A DNA stretch of 64,000 nucleotides from assembly GCF_921293095.1 (NCBI RefSeq), contig NC_060246.1:111518941-111582940 (forward strand), in the 5' to 3' direction. The notes below the pieces were generated by a model. The model ran no database searches, was not told the origin of the DNA, and saw only the letters and a program-made list of their open reading frames with translations. The position numbers and the translations under genes are program-made. Every line of letters begins with the position of its first letter. Positions within the stretch are counted from its first letter, which is position 1. The DNA comes from Ischnura elegans (lineage: Eukaryota; Arthropoda; Insecta; Odonata; Coenagrionidae). Shown piece after piece: positions 23,775-34,538 of this stretch.

Positions 23775-24357
23775 CAGTGGAACCTCGTTAAAGCGAGTAC
23801 GGGCTATAGCGACACCCCCGCTATAACGAGAGATAGCCGATGCACCGTCAATTGACCCTATAATAAGCGTGTTAAAAAATTCGTTTTTACGAGACCCTTT
23901 CGGCGTTGGCTCTCGCCATAGCGAGGGTTTCACCGCCGGAAAACTTTCATCAAGACTCCTTAACCTCTGTAACTGCTAGCAATCTGTTAAAAATGAAGTT
24001 AATGGAGTGCTCAGTCTCAAATTTATGTGGTAAACTGTCGTTCGATAAATATAATGATTGACAAAACAATGCTTTGCATGATTTTTATTCAGTGCGGCGC
24101 TTATAAATTGTTTGAATAGTTAGTCGTTATTTGTGTAAGGAAATTTAGTGATGCAAAAAAACATCGCCTTTCATCTGGATTTATGCTTACGTTTATCGGA
24201 TAGATGTTTATCTGTCGCCGCACCACTCCTGTTCCTGTATATCTGTTTGCAACAGGTATATTGGCTATTATTTGCTCCACCTCCGGTTAAGCGACAATTC
24301 GCTATAGCGAGTGTTTATTAGTGCACCGTGGGGGGTCGTTATATCGAGGTTGCACTG
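23775..24357. mobile_element. pogo/Tc1-mariner-type non-autonomous element, 583 bp
   Basis: TA target duplications flank the element (23773-23774 and 24358-24359). The terminal repeats are CAGTGGAACCTCGTTAAAGC and, on the reverse strand, CAGTGCAACCTCGATATAAC. Repeated GCTATAGCG motifs lie just inside both ends. The CAGTG...ACCTCG terminus and TA duplication fit the pogo/Tigger side of the IS630-Tc1-mariner group. There is no transposase frame. Confidence 0.82.
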
Positions 24358-24359
24358 TA

Positions 24360-27300
24360 CTCTCTCTTTTGACTTAGCAATAAGCATGGATGGAATCTCA
24401 CCCTTATTTTTTTCTTATCATTCCTAGTGTTGTTAGACATTTATTTAGAAGCTGATGTGCTAAAGAGTTGGACATGAAACATTTATCAAGGGAGACATTT
24501 TCGTGTTCTAAATGAACTGAACCAATCTTTTTACCTCTTGAGTCTGGCTTGTAATCAGTTTTATCTTTGCCCTGATTTTGTTTTCCGAAGTCCACTTCCA
24601 TATTACCGGTATAAAATGTTTTTGCTTCGCAACAGGAAAATATTTTGAGCCCACTCTTAGGTGGCTTGTTTGGCATATAAAAATGGAAACTGCATCCACC
24701 CCAGAATTGTGGAAGCATCTGATCGAGTATAACTGCTAATTTCGTATTGTAATTACATATGCTGGCAATCACTATCTAAGGTTTTGGGAATGTTTCTAAT
24801 TTGGGAAATTTGTCTTTTTTCTCAAAATTGTTTCTTTTGTGAATGTTATCAAATCTCAACATTCTTAGCAAATATTTGAACCTATTTACACCTATTACAA
24901 GTCTAAAATGTTCAGTTCCAGTTCCATCTGCACTCCACAGATCAAAATATTTTTATGGTTCAACTTTTGCACCCCAGCTAAATATGTACAGTAATCCCAA
25001 AGGGGCCTTTCCCTTCAAGTTAAATTAGGTCCGTTTCCATCGCATCCCTTCTATACAAAAAACTATCCTGCACACTTCGAATTTTTGTTTGTGATGGCTA
25101 CTATTATCTGTCAATATATCATCGGGAAAAAAAATTGCCAGGTAGTTGTTTTGGCAAATTGCACCTCTCAATTCTGGATATTTTTGTGGGCTTCAATGCA
25201 AACCACTCTGTTACACCCTTTTTTCCCATGAAGGAAGGAGATCTTTTTGCAGGCGATTGCTCATCCTCACTTTCCTCAGAAAATGAGTCGTGCTCGGAAT
25301 GTAAATGGTGTTGTTACATTCCCAATCGTCGCTCTCACTCATATCTGTATATTCCCCTTTACTCCCACTGTCTAGCATTTTGAGTATGTTATGACTATCA
25401 GGCTCACTCATAGTTGGGAAGTGTATTCCCCATCTTTTTGATTCCTTATTGAAAAAAGTGAGCTACTTATATCATGGGAATAACTCAAATTCTACATACA
25501 TACTTATAGCAATATTTATGAACTTATGCTGATAGAAATGTTACTATACACTTTATTTACTTTTACTTACAGTTATAATTACTATTTCAAGGTACAATGG
25601 TATAGGAAGTTGAAAACAAGGGAGCACTTACCAAATAGAACTAGCATATGCTTCTCTTATAAGTTCTTTTCGTACTGGATTGGAGAGAAATACGTTCCCT
25701 TGGGTCAAAACCAAGGGAGGTATTCCCATACCTAAGTCATCTTTTTTTAACTATAATGTAAAGGGAAAACAAATGTAGCGAAACAGAATTGCAAATAGCA
25801 AGATGGATCGAGTCAAGTCCGAAAAAAACTCAGCAAGCAGATATTGTAACGTGAAGGCACGAGCAGGCAGGGATTTGACCAATATGAAATAAAATGTTAT
25901 ACAAAGATTCTTATTTGTATTTATGGACTGTAACTTGAAGGGAGCTCAGAGATAGTTGATAAGATGAAGTTGAGAACAGAGGAGGCCGCAGTGTGCTTAG
26001 TAGGAATTACTTTTTACATTGGGCAGGGAATCCCCACCTACGCGTGTCATGGAGGGTTAGGAGGGATAGGACTCACAAACTTACCGATCACCTAAGGAGT
26101 TATCCTATCTGATCCATTGCTCTAGCACGAAAAAGAACTAGCAAATATCTTCTTTAGCTTACCCCCATGGCATAGTTATCCCTTGGCAGATAATGTGGAG
26201 TCCAGGGGGGTCAATTAAGTAAATGTGAACGCCAAAAAATCTATTGCAAGGATTTGGCCATCTGTTGTATTGGTGACTGACCAAAGCAATTATACAACCC
26301 CTAATGGACTCCACCTGTTTTGATCCTACAGTTATCCACTCAAAGCGTTAGGGCTATAGTTTTCGCCCTATCCTAAAGGATTCGTCCAGATGAAATGGAG
26401 TCTTGAAATGTCTCGGTGAACACCTTTGTAGTGCAGTTGAATTGCAGTGGTGTCCTCAGCTTTGGTATGAGTGTAATTTGATGTTTTTATTACAGAAAAT
26501 ACATCCGGGAAATTTTCCTAGTTGGGCATTAGCGCAGACTGTTCAATAGATTTTTTTGTAGTTAGAGATATATAAAATTTTGCTGCACGGAGGTCCATTT
26601 TAGAGAGATATTATTGTACGATAGTTTGGAAAAATTTAATCTAAAAAGTTAAGTTTTCTAGCATTTTCATTTTTCTCTGTATCATTTCTTTGTCTTCCCT
26701 TAATTCTCCATTAGTGTATTCACTTAGACTCTCTTGCCCCTTGCACTGACTCAGTGATTCAACACAATGGATTGAGGGGTGAGGGTGGAGCTGACTCCAG
26801 ACATAACCGCAGACCGGTGAATTCAGGACAGGGGGGTGTAGTGTCAGTACCCTTGTTTTTCTTTCAATTCAGTTTATGAGGATGAGAGATGTTTTCAAAA
26901 AGATACAATTTAGCACAAGGTTGATGCTTGGTTATAGACTAAGTGAACGTGAGAATTAGATATTTTTTGAGTTAAGTAATTTGCATTTTAAAATTTAAAA
27001 AATGCAAGAATCAACATACCATAATGTGCAGCAATTTAGGCTTCACGGAGGGAATATGAGACTAAGTTGACATTTTTAAAGCATGGGTGAAGAGGATAAT
27101 CGAGGTGACATGATTGTGTAAATGACAGGGAGTAGATGTAGTAGAGGTGGTGACGAGAGGAAACTTAAGAAATGGAGGAAGTAGACAGAGGAGATTTTGA
27201 CAGTGGAAGGAATGCTTAGTCAGTGTTATGAGAATGCTCGGCTAATGGGCATGAAAGCCATTGTTTAGATTTGTGATGATGAGTGGTACAAATTGCACGG

Positions 27301-27812
27301 AGGTCAGGGATAAAATATTTTGCATAGAAGGGGAGCTGAAAGGTACAGCACAAGTTAGTCCACTACTGTCAAGAAATCTTTTGACTGGTACATATATAAT
27401 GGGTGTACGTAGAATATCTGGTAGATATCCTTATATGCGAGTAGATAATATCCTTTAAGGTGCATCTCCAGAGCACAGTAATGATTTGAGTAGTAGAATA
27501 ATTTTAGACCTATTGAAAGTTCATTATTTTCTCAACTATATTACAGCAAAATACACAAATTAATATCTTTGAAATCTGCATTTCAACACAAAAAAAATCA
27601 TATATGTTATTCCAAATTATTAATGAGTTTGACTCATATCAACTTCATACTATGATCAAAAGGAAAGTTTCTGTGACAAGTTTCATCCTAGGAGGAGAAA
27701 AATAACTTTGCCGTTCTTTTTGGAAAGAAATTGTACAACAACTTAACTTTTTTCACAGTTTTATACACAACATCAAATACACTATCACAAAGTTCACAAG
27801 CTTCACATTATT
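24360..27812. other. Intergenic between the pogo-type element and the PIGQ 3' end
   Basis: No conserved coding frame found. No canonical AATAAA for PIGQ (TTTATT on this strand) was seen in the 350 bases below the PIGQ stop, so its 3' end is not defined. The open frames at 24404-24772 and 25135-25383 have no family motif. Confidence 0.4.
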
Positions 27813-27973
27813 TTACACAGGATATATCAGACCCCCAGAAAAGAGGCTGGATAGTAAATTGCTCCACCCCAATGTGGGTCCCTGTGATGCTATGCTCTTA
27901 TAAACACTGTTGGGCATGCAGGTACAAACAGTAGCCCACCACGGTAAAGCTGTGGGAGCAACTTTTAGAGTGA
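27813..27973 (-). CDS. PIGQ: PIGQ terminal coding exon (proposed)
   Basis: The frame ends [14 protein letters not shown] and TAA at 27813-27815, resembling the LFLGELIYPW end of vertebrate PIGQ. The acceptor after CTCTCTCTCCCAGCAAG at 27974 gives the required phase. The stronger CAG four bases earlier would break the frame, so either an unusual AAG acceptor is used or this copy or read has a local change. The middle of the exon matches poorly. Confidence 0.66.
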
Positions 27974-30900
27974 CTTGCTGGGAGAGAGAGGCCATATGCA
28001 GTTCTGCAGGGTTTAGTGAGGTACGATTTGAAGCAAGGACGACCACTTGGATTGTGCCTGCAAAGGTGGAAGTTCACACATGTAAGAGTAGCCATTTTCA
28101 TCATTAAGTTCAAGCTTCCATTGAATAGAAAATAGCACAGAAGGCAATATCTTTGAGTATGAGAAGGCAGGGCTATAGCAAGTGCGGAAGGGTGCCGCTT
28201 CAAGCAAACACACACTCAGTTGGTGGGCTCAGTGGATGAGAAGTGGGAACACTGAAAGAAAGACATGAAGAAAACTTGGTGTTGCCAATGTGCATCCTTG
28301 CATCTACTTACTTAATACACTTTATTTGCCAACCCTCTTTCCTAGGTAGTGAGGGTAACTTAATAAAATGCAGCACCTTAGGAAAAAATATTACATATGA
28401 AGCTAATTTTTATGCACCTATATGGTTGTTATAAACCCTTTAAAGACCGAATTAACTTACCAACTGATTTTTATTATTTTTTTGCATATCCTATTTATCC
28501 TAATTGAGAGATATTATGAAAGAAAACCCGACAAAAAATTTTAAATGCCTTTTCAAGCATATTCCCAAATGGGAACATGCCACAAAAATTTGTTATTACT
28601 TAAAAAATAAATGTACACTTGACCACAAACCTAAGTTTAACAACGTTATATATAATTATCTTTTGAATAAATGAGCATTTGTCACTGGAGAGCGAGTGTA
28701 GGCGATAGTATCGAATAAACTGCATACTCACTAAAGAGGTGATGAAAATAACGAATTTTGAAAATGTATAATTCACATCCAAAGTATACACAAGTCATTC
28801 GATTCACTTCAAAAAATATTTCTATAATTCATTTACATAACAAAGCTATAAAAGTAATCATAGATATGAAATATAATTTTCATGAATTTTTATAAATCTT
28901 TTCCCAATGGGAACATTGGACTGTTAACGGTTAACCTTTGGGCTGCGGGAGTTCACAATTTTAGCTACCAGCCAGTGCAGAAGAGACTCCTAGTGAAGGA
29001 GGACCCCCATGAGGGCTGGTCTGGTAGAGTTAAGCCCCTTAGCGATCCTTATGGTGAGGGAAAGTGCCCAAGTGTTTATACAGGTAGCAATAAAAATCTT
29101 AGGCCGATACCGCAGTCAGCGTACAAAATGTATGAAAACGTTCCCACACTCTAAGGGTTAAAGTTTAACTAGGTGATGAAGATGATAATGTTTACACTGT
29201 CAGAAAAATAAATTTAATTATCACAGTTTCATAAAATATGAAAAATATATTCGAGGCAGGCAACACTTTTTGGCTGTATGTCATGTAAAAGCCAATATTA
29301 TGGCTCACCAAACTAAGAGGGCAAAGGAAAAACAATTATAGGAATCTTCCTAGGTCTGGTGTTAGAACAATGGCAAGAGGGTCCTCATTTTGAGAGGAGT
29401 GAGCAAGATCACCTCTCAGTGACCCTAGAAAGAGTCATCCACCCTGCCAAAACTAGTTCCCAAGTGGGTGTAAGGCTTACTAGGAGTTCAGATGGAAAAG
29501 GCCAAAGTTAGGGCACTGAAATATTAGGTTTGAAAGCACAGCTAGTAGACTCACAAGGCAGACATGACAGAGGTCTGATAGGGACTGAATTTGCATGGGC
29601 CATAGTCATATGATAGGTAACGAGAAAGTCAAGTGCCGAGAAACTTTCCCTCCCCTCAACCAAAATCAGTTTACCTCCACCCCCTCAAAGATATTTGGAA
29701 CTGAGTATAGAGGCCGTTTCTTCTAGTCAACCTGATAACAGTATAGGAGGCCACTATCCAAAAAAGCCTTGACACTACAAATCACAACTACCTCATTAAT
29801 TGATTGCATAATACTGATTAAGTACATTTAATAATTGACCTTAATGTGATTGTGCCATTGAGGCATACACATTCAAAAAACCTATTTCTTGCCATAATAA
29901 AGGATTGTTTTTCATGCACTTGCTAACAAAAGCATACCTTTGAGGCTTTTAATTACCAACGCATGGAAACCTGTGGGAAAATGCTATCACATAATGCATG
30001 AGCTATCTAATAAATAATGAGCAAATAATTCAAATAGCAATGGGAAATATCAGCCAATTAAAAAATTAATTATTATTGATAGTTATGCCTGAACAAAAAT
30101 GATCAAAATATCAAAAGAACAAATCAGATTTGAAGTTGGAAATCAGGGAATGTGTCATTTGATAATGCCAACAACCATGCGGAAGGAGTGTTATAATATT
30201 TTGAAGGCGAGTATTTCCCATGCGTACAAATTACAGCAAAAATAAAATTCTAAATCATAGAAAACTTACTTGTAATACTATCACCATTCACAATCCACAG
30301 AAGAGAAGAGTAGAGAGGGATTGATTGAAGTAAAATTTTGATTTTGTTCAAACAGCCTCTAACTGCAACAGTAGCAAGACGTAACTGGAATAGGAAAATT
30401 AAAATGATTATTAGATCAGCATTACGTGCATACTACATCAATGGTGGGTTTAGGTGGAAGGAAAATTTTACCAAATCAAAATTGAACTGAGACAAAAAAA
30501 TGACACACACAGCAGAATGGCAATAAACCCCAAGGCACATGATAATACTGTATCTAACTACTAAGAAGGAAGAAAGTGTCTTAACTACCCACTATTGGGG
30601 TGGATAAACTCTTCTCGGGATTCCCACCATGTTAATTTTTCCATTATGGCCAACGTTTCAAGCTCCGACTCGGGGCTCATTCAGCCCTGAGGATGAACCC
30701 TGAGTTGGAGCTTGAAACGTTGGCCATTAAGGAAAAATTAACCTAATGGGAATCCCGAGAAGAGTTTACCCACATCATTCGCTGGTAAAAAAATCAAATC
30801 ATATCTGCGAGAAAATCGGTTTCCTTTATAATGGTGTGTTGTTCTTAAGTCAAATTTAAACGAGAAAAATACTAACGTATCCCATTGTATTCCTTTTTTC

Positions 30901-33900
30901 ACCGTACAAGTCAAGGACGGAATAATGTTCGTAGCTTGCTTGCCCTGATTGTAACTTGCAGTAGTCCCATGAATAGTGGCGCAATAGAGATTAACTGAAA
31001 GATTCAATGTAATTTGATGAAAGATTTTAAGCTTTCCCACCAGATGACTCGGATGAATTCTTATTGGGTATTACACAATAGAGATGTGCCTAAAGGAGCA
31101 TCTTTCATTTTTGCCAACTGGAAAAGTCAGCAGTGGCAGAACATGCCATTTAAGAGAATAATGCATCCACATGGAGGACATCATAGATTGGGACGGTCCC
31201 AGAATTTATGGGACCGGCCAGTTGAGATGTGCATCCAAAATAATAATATGAACAAGGTCCACGGCCTCACTCTCAGCAAGATCTGGAACCTGATAATGAA
31301 AGGGCAGCACTGATTGGCAAAGACACCACCAATCAATGACAACCCAATTGATGCAAAATCATAAAAATATGTATCTGGGAAAGATATAACTGCGGCAACT
31401 TAACAAACCAGAGAATGCTAGACAAAAATTCTAGCAAAACATCGACCAACATGGACTGCCTATGCCTGGGTAATATCTGAGAAGAATTCATTTAATATAA
31501 CTATTTTGCCAAAACTTCCCTTTTCCTATCTCCTCTTTTTCCTTCATACATAGCATACAGAACAACCTTATAAGACATACCAACCAACCATATCTCGAGA
31601 CATGATGGCTTGATAAATACTGTCATTAAGGGATAAGTAGATGGCAAAAACGGAAAAGGAAGACCTCGAATGAAATATATGTAGGTAAAGAAGGATGTGA
31701 AAGAGAAGAACTACGTAGGTGTGAAAAGGTTAGTCTATACGAGAATTGAGTAGAGAGCAGTGTCAAACCAATCTTAGGATTGCTAACCAGTGGTGATGAC
31801 TTAGCATCTTCTTTTACATTTGGCTGAGGTCAAACGATTTATTCAAGAGTCACTGACAAGTACAATGAAAAGGGAAAGACAAAGAGACATACTTGTATTA
31901 CCCTTGTCTCGATTGGGCCTAAGAATAACATGCCATCGTAAAGGAAACCAATTTTCTCCCTGACTTTATAGTGGCAGCACTTATTATTTATTCAATTTAT
32001 GCTTGCGGGTGAGCTTTCGTGAGAGCCCGGACACTCTCGGAAGGTTTCACTTATGGGGGAGGGGTAGTACCTAGCGAGAGAGGAGGAGCAAACTTATTGT
32101 TGCCAAATCTGCAGAGATTGTCCTAGATTGTCACTGAAAACGCTGGCATCGAGGCAAAATACCGACTCATTTGGAAGGTGTTGAGGATAATCCTTTCACA
32201 GAAGCTCATGACATTGTCAGCTGAATGAGGCTCCATTGGTGAAAGGCATACTTAAAGACATACAAGGAGAACGTATGAGGTTTGGCACCCTGCACCACAA
32301 TCAGATTCACGATGTTAACTCGACGGAGGTCTGAGAGCGACTGACAGAGGCCACGCCTACTGTGTGCTGATTGGCCAAGGGAAAGTCACGTGCTGAGAAA
32401 CTTTCCCTCCCCTCCCCCTGATATAGCCACCCCAGCTCACCCGCAAAGATAAAATGAACACAGTATAATGCTGCAGCATACTTTTCCCCCCATATAACAT
32501 GCATACCTAAGTATACCCTCCTACGATTAGAGGGTTCCGCTTGAATTCTTTGAATCTGATATGGAATAATGCCAAATTTTTATAGCTTCATTATAGGGTG
32601 AGTCCTAACTTTGCTCAATAAGTGATTTAGCCCAAAGGTTAGTTTGGACAGGGGAAGGTAAAGCTTATGCCAGCTAGTCTTTGAAATTCCCACATTCAGG
32701 ATACATGGGCCAGCTCCATCGCCTGGGCCACCTCATACTTCGAGGATTTTGCCTCGGGGTGTGTAAAGGCTTGAGCCAGGATTTGAATCCAGGACCCCTC
32801 GATTGGCAGCCAAGTACTCTACCCACTAGGCTATGTACAATGTTCCCAGAGTCCTAGGTTAAAAACTGAAATTAATCAACCCCCAGGTCCTAAATCCAAT
32901 AAGTCATTCACAGAATGCTGTGAAAACATACATTAATAATGGGATACACGAAAAGAAAAATTGAGAAACTACTTACACCTGCAAACACAATGTAATACAT
33001 GACAGTGGTTGGTAGAAGAAAGAAGAGGATAGTAAATGCCAGGGTTCCCAGGAATAGTTGCTCGGATGAGTAGGTACAGGAGTCAACTCTTTGCCTCAAT
33101 GGGTTCCATTTCTTGCCCAAGAAGAGCCTCCAAAGGGCAATCAGACCTCTGATTTGTAAATTATATAGCCTGCAAGACAAATTCCAGAGTTGAAGGTGCT
33201 GTGATGTAATAACCATAAAGTTTCTTTGAACAATCTGAAATCACTGACCTCGCAGCATACACATATATGCAGTACACATGGAAGCTGACTAGGGCTAGGA
33301 GATCAGTCAAGATTGAAACTTGAAAGGACAAGCCCAATTTGCCAATCACCAAAAACAAACCAAATATTAGATCCATAAATGGTTTACATATAACTGAAAC
33401 AGATCAAGAAACCTTGAGTAAGATGACAGCAAATCCTAAAATTTCAATTAACTTAGTGAGAGTTAAAAAGGCAAAACTATGCGTACCCAAAAAGGTCCAC
33501 CATAAATTAATGTGGTACATGAAGAATCCTCCCAATATATTATTCCAAGCAAAATTGAGTTTCAACCCAGCAGGTACTCCCATTATCCATTTTAAAAGTT
33601 GCAAAAGTGTTTCCACGACGCCCTAAGGATGGAAAATGAAATAAATTGGTGCATTAGGAGGCAAACAGAAAAGATCCTGTAATGATCTTTCTCAGTTTAC
33701 CTCGGCAGTGTCGAGGAGGAGTTGAGGCCAGGACGCAGCGTTTACGGAGGAAATGAGCCAGTTCAAAAAGAATACACCAACTAAAACATCAAAAACCATA
33801 GCTAAAATGTAATTCCCAACTTTAATAGTGATTTTCTTATCCTTCTTCATGGAACTCAGAGCCCAGTGAATATTCTCGAAAAAGTCTTTACAGTGGGTGC

Positions 33901-34453
33901 CCAATGACGAATATTTCAGAATAGGACCCAATCTCGAAAATGCGGAGGAAAAATGTTGCATTACAAATGCAAAAAAGATAACTATCGACAAGAAAGCTGC
34001 ATTGATCCTACTCTTTCGTTTACTGGAATTGACACTGCGTCTATGGATGAGTTTGGCTAACTTTTGGAAATGATCTTCGGTATCCGACTTATTAGCTTCA
34101 CTTTTCACAAGAAGTTCGGAGCGAAAAAACTTTGAATGGTTGTACACAATACATATAATGCCTCCACAGTTATTTAAGTCCATGTCGACACTAGAACACT
34201 TCAAAGATGTCACAACGAATTCATTCTTAACTAATTTAAGGGAAAACCAGTTAGCACAGTCTTGAGAGCCAACCAGAGAATCATCATACGACTTAGAACT
34301 GAAGTATCCTATACACTCTTTGGTCATTTGAAGTCCAACATCTAAGGCGTAAAATACTTGGGTGCCTTTGTTTACATCGTTGTAGTGCACACCGTACAAA
34401 TAACCAAATCGCACATCCGTGAGAAACGATGGAATTAAAATTGTGATAGACAT
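27813..34453 (-). CDS. PIGQ: PIGQ / GPI1, subunit of the GPI-GlcNAc transferase, six coding exons
   Basis: PIGQ is a multi-pass ER membrane subunit of the PIGA-PIGC-PIGH-PIGP-PIGQ complex that transfers GlcNAc from UDP-GlcNAc to phosphatidylinositol, the first step of GPI-anchor synthesis. Exons (minus): 34453-33701, 33622-33487, 33393-33249, 33169-32977, 30384-30270 and 27973-27813, totalling 1503 bases (about 500 residues). Recalled human landmarks are matched: [83 protein letters not shown] and a C-terminal [10 protein letters not shown]. The N-terminus [10 protein letters not shown] aligns with the vertebrate start. All splice phases agree. Hydrophobic segments in exons 1-5 fit a multi-pass protein. 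The last exon is most diverged and its acceptor is ambiguous. Confidence 0.94.
28935..29157. mobile_element. piggyBac-type MITE in PIGQ intron 5, 223 bp
   Basis: TTAA at 28931-28934 and 29158-29161. The ends read CCTTTGGGCTGCGGGAG and, on the reverse strand, CCCTTAGAGTGTGGGAA, which agree at most positions. No transposase. The open frame across it is a by-product. Confidence 0.62.
29590..29700. repeat. Fragment related to the 32003-32446 element
   Basis: The stretch GAAAGTCAAGTGCCGAGAAA followed by CTTTCCCTCCCCTC is shared, with few changes, with about 32380-32420 near the right end of the MITE at 32003-32446. It appears to be a truncated copy in intron 5. Confidence 0.55.
30270..30384 (-). 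CDS. PIGQ: PIGQ coding exon 5
   Basis: Found 2.6 kb downstream by homology. The acceptor is ttcctattccag and the exon reads [20 protein letters not shown], then [14 protein letters not shown]. This matches the vertebrate LRLLVVAVQG and SLPLYSLGLRL block. The donor is a|gtaagt (phase 1). Confidence 0.88.
30600..30772. repeat. Long near-perfect hairpin in PIGQ intron 4
   Basis: Arms of about 80 bp pair almost completely. The left arm begins near AAACTCTTCTCGGGATTCCC and includes GGCCAACGTTTCAAGCTCC. The right arm is its complement, ending GAGAAGAGTTTACC. The short loop is around CAGCCCTGAGGATG. A foldback MITE; transcription through it would give a stable RNA hairpin. Confidence 0.85.
31580..31805 (+). 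mobile_element. LINE 3'-end fragment
   Basis: Sense-orientation copy of the tail of the same LINE family seen at 20009-21800: GGAAAAGGAAGACCTCGAAT, AAAGAGAAGAACTACGTAGG, GTGTGAAAAGGTTAG, then CAATCTTAGGATTGCTAACC and a GTGGTGATGA end. The frame is broken. It lies antisense to PIGQ inside intron 4. Confidence 0.82.
32003..32446. mobile_element. MITE with 13-bp terminal repeats in PIGQ intron 4
   Basis: Ends TTGCGGGTGAGCT (32003-32015) and AGCTCACCCGCAA (32434-32446) are exact inverted repeats 444 bp apart. No clear target duplication and no coding frame. Superfamily not assigned. Confidence 0.6.
32690..32840 (-). mobile_element. tRNA-derived SINE
   Basis: On the minus strand: a box A-like AGCCTAGTGGGTAGAGTA (about 32834-32817), an anticodon-loop-like GGCTGCCAATCGAGG, and box B GGATTCAAATCC (32790-32779), followed by an unrelated body down to about 32690. 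Head and box spacing are tRNA-like, but the 3' acceptor stem is missing, so it is a SINE, not a tRNA gene. Confidence 0.68.
32977..33169 (-). CDS. PIGQ: PIGQ coding exon 4
   Basis: The acceptor is tcttgcag. The exon reads [33 protein letters not shown], then the hydrophobic [20 protein letters not shown]. The donor is ggt|gtaagt (phase 0); the alternative cag|gtgtaa gives the wrong phase for the next exon. Confidence 0.93.
33249..33393 (-). CDS. PIGQ: PIGQ coding exon 3
   Basis: The acceptor is gatctgtttcag. The exon encodes a hydrophobic segment followed by [20 protein letters not shown] and ends inside an arginine codon (phase 2) at the donor ag|gtcagt. It is one of the most conserved PIGQ stretches. 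Confidence 0.92.
33487..33622 (-). CDS. PIGQ: PIGQ coding exon 2
   Basis: The acceptor is ccatccttag. The exon reads [20 protein letters not shown], then the [10 protein letters not shown] block. The donor is placed at ttg g|gtacgc (33486), not at the later aag|gtttct at 33412. Only the early donor gives the right phase and the same 35-residue spacing to the next conserved block as in vertebrate PIGQ. Confidence 0.88.
33701..34453 (-). CDS. PIGQ: PIGQ coding exon 1
   Basis: The ATG is at 34451-34453 and 251 codons end at GAG|gtaaac (donor at 33700). The N-terminal half is a soluble, poorly conserved region. Hydrophobic stretches follow at [15 protein letters not shown] and [20 protein letters not shown]. 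It ends LLLDTAE in phase 0. This start was chosen because [14 protein letters not shown] aligns with the short hydrophobic N-terminus of known PIGQ. Confidence 0.9.
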
Positions 34454-34520
34454 GATTCGAATTTAAAGTTTCTTCAAGAGGAAAATAGGCGAAACCGCTA
34501 GTAAAAATCCATCTTCCCAT
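34293..34520 (-). other. Upstream out-of-frame ORF overlapping the PIGQ start
   Basis: An ATG at 34518-34520 opens a 75-codon frame (MGRWIFTSGFAYFPLEE...) that passes the PIGQ ATG in another frame and stops 160 bases inside PIGQ exon 1. No homology. If the transcript starts above 34520, this overlapping uORF would limit PIGQ translation; if it starts below, the ORF is irrelevant. Confidence 0.4.
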
Positions 34521-34538
34521 GACAAGCTCCTAAATTCC
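34501..34538. repeat. 38-bp PIGQ leader segment, also present at 35080-35117
   Basis: GTAAAAATCCATCTTCCCAT and the following 18 bases recur at 35080-35117 in the same orientation with one mismatch. Here it lies in the 5' leader of PIGQ, 48 bases above its ATG, and contains two minus-strand ATGs. Confidence 0.85.

Noticed and set aside
31014..31313. 99-codon + strand frame in PIGQ intron 4
   Set aside because: No conserved motif, no splice-compatible partner on the + strand, and it lies inside a minus-strand gene's intron.
32690..32840. Functional tRNA gene on the minus strand
   Set aside because: Box A and box B are present, but the acceptor stem does not close and a non-tRNA body follows, so it is a SINE.
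33404..33616. Reading PIGQ exon 2 through to aag|gtttct at 33412
   Set aside because: It leaves only 19 bases before the next acceptor and the wrong phase. The earlier donor at 33486 restores both phase and the expected residue spacing.
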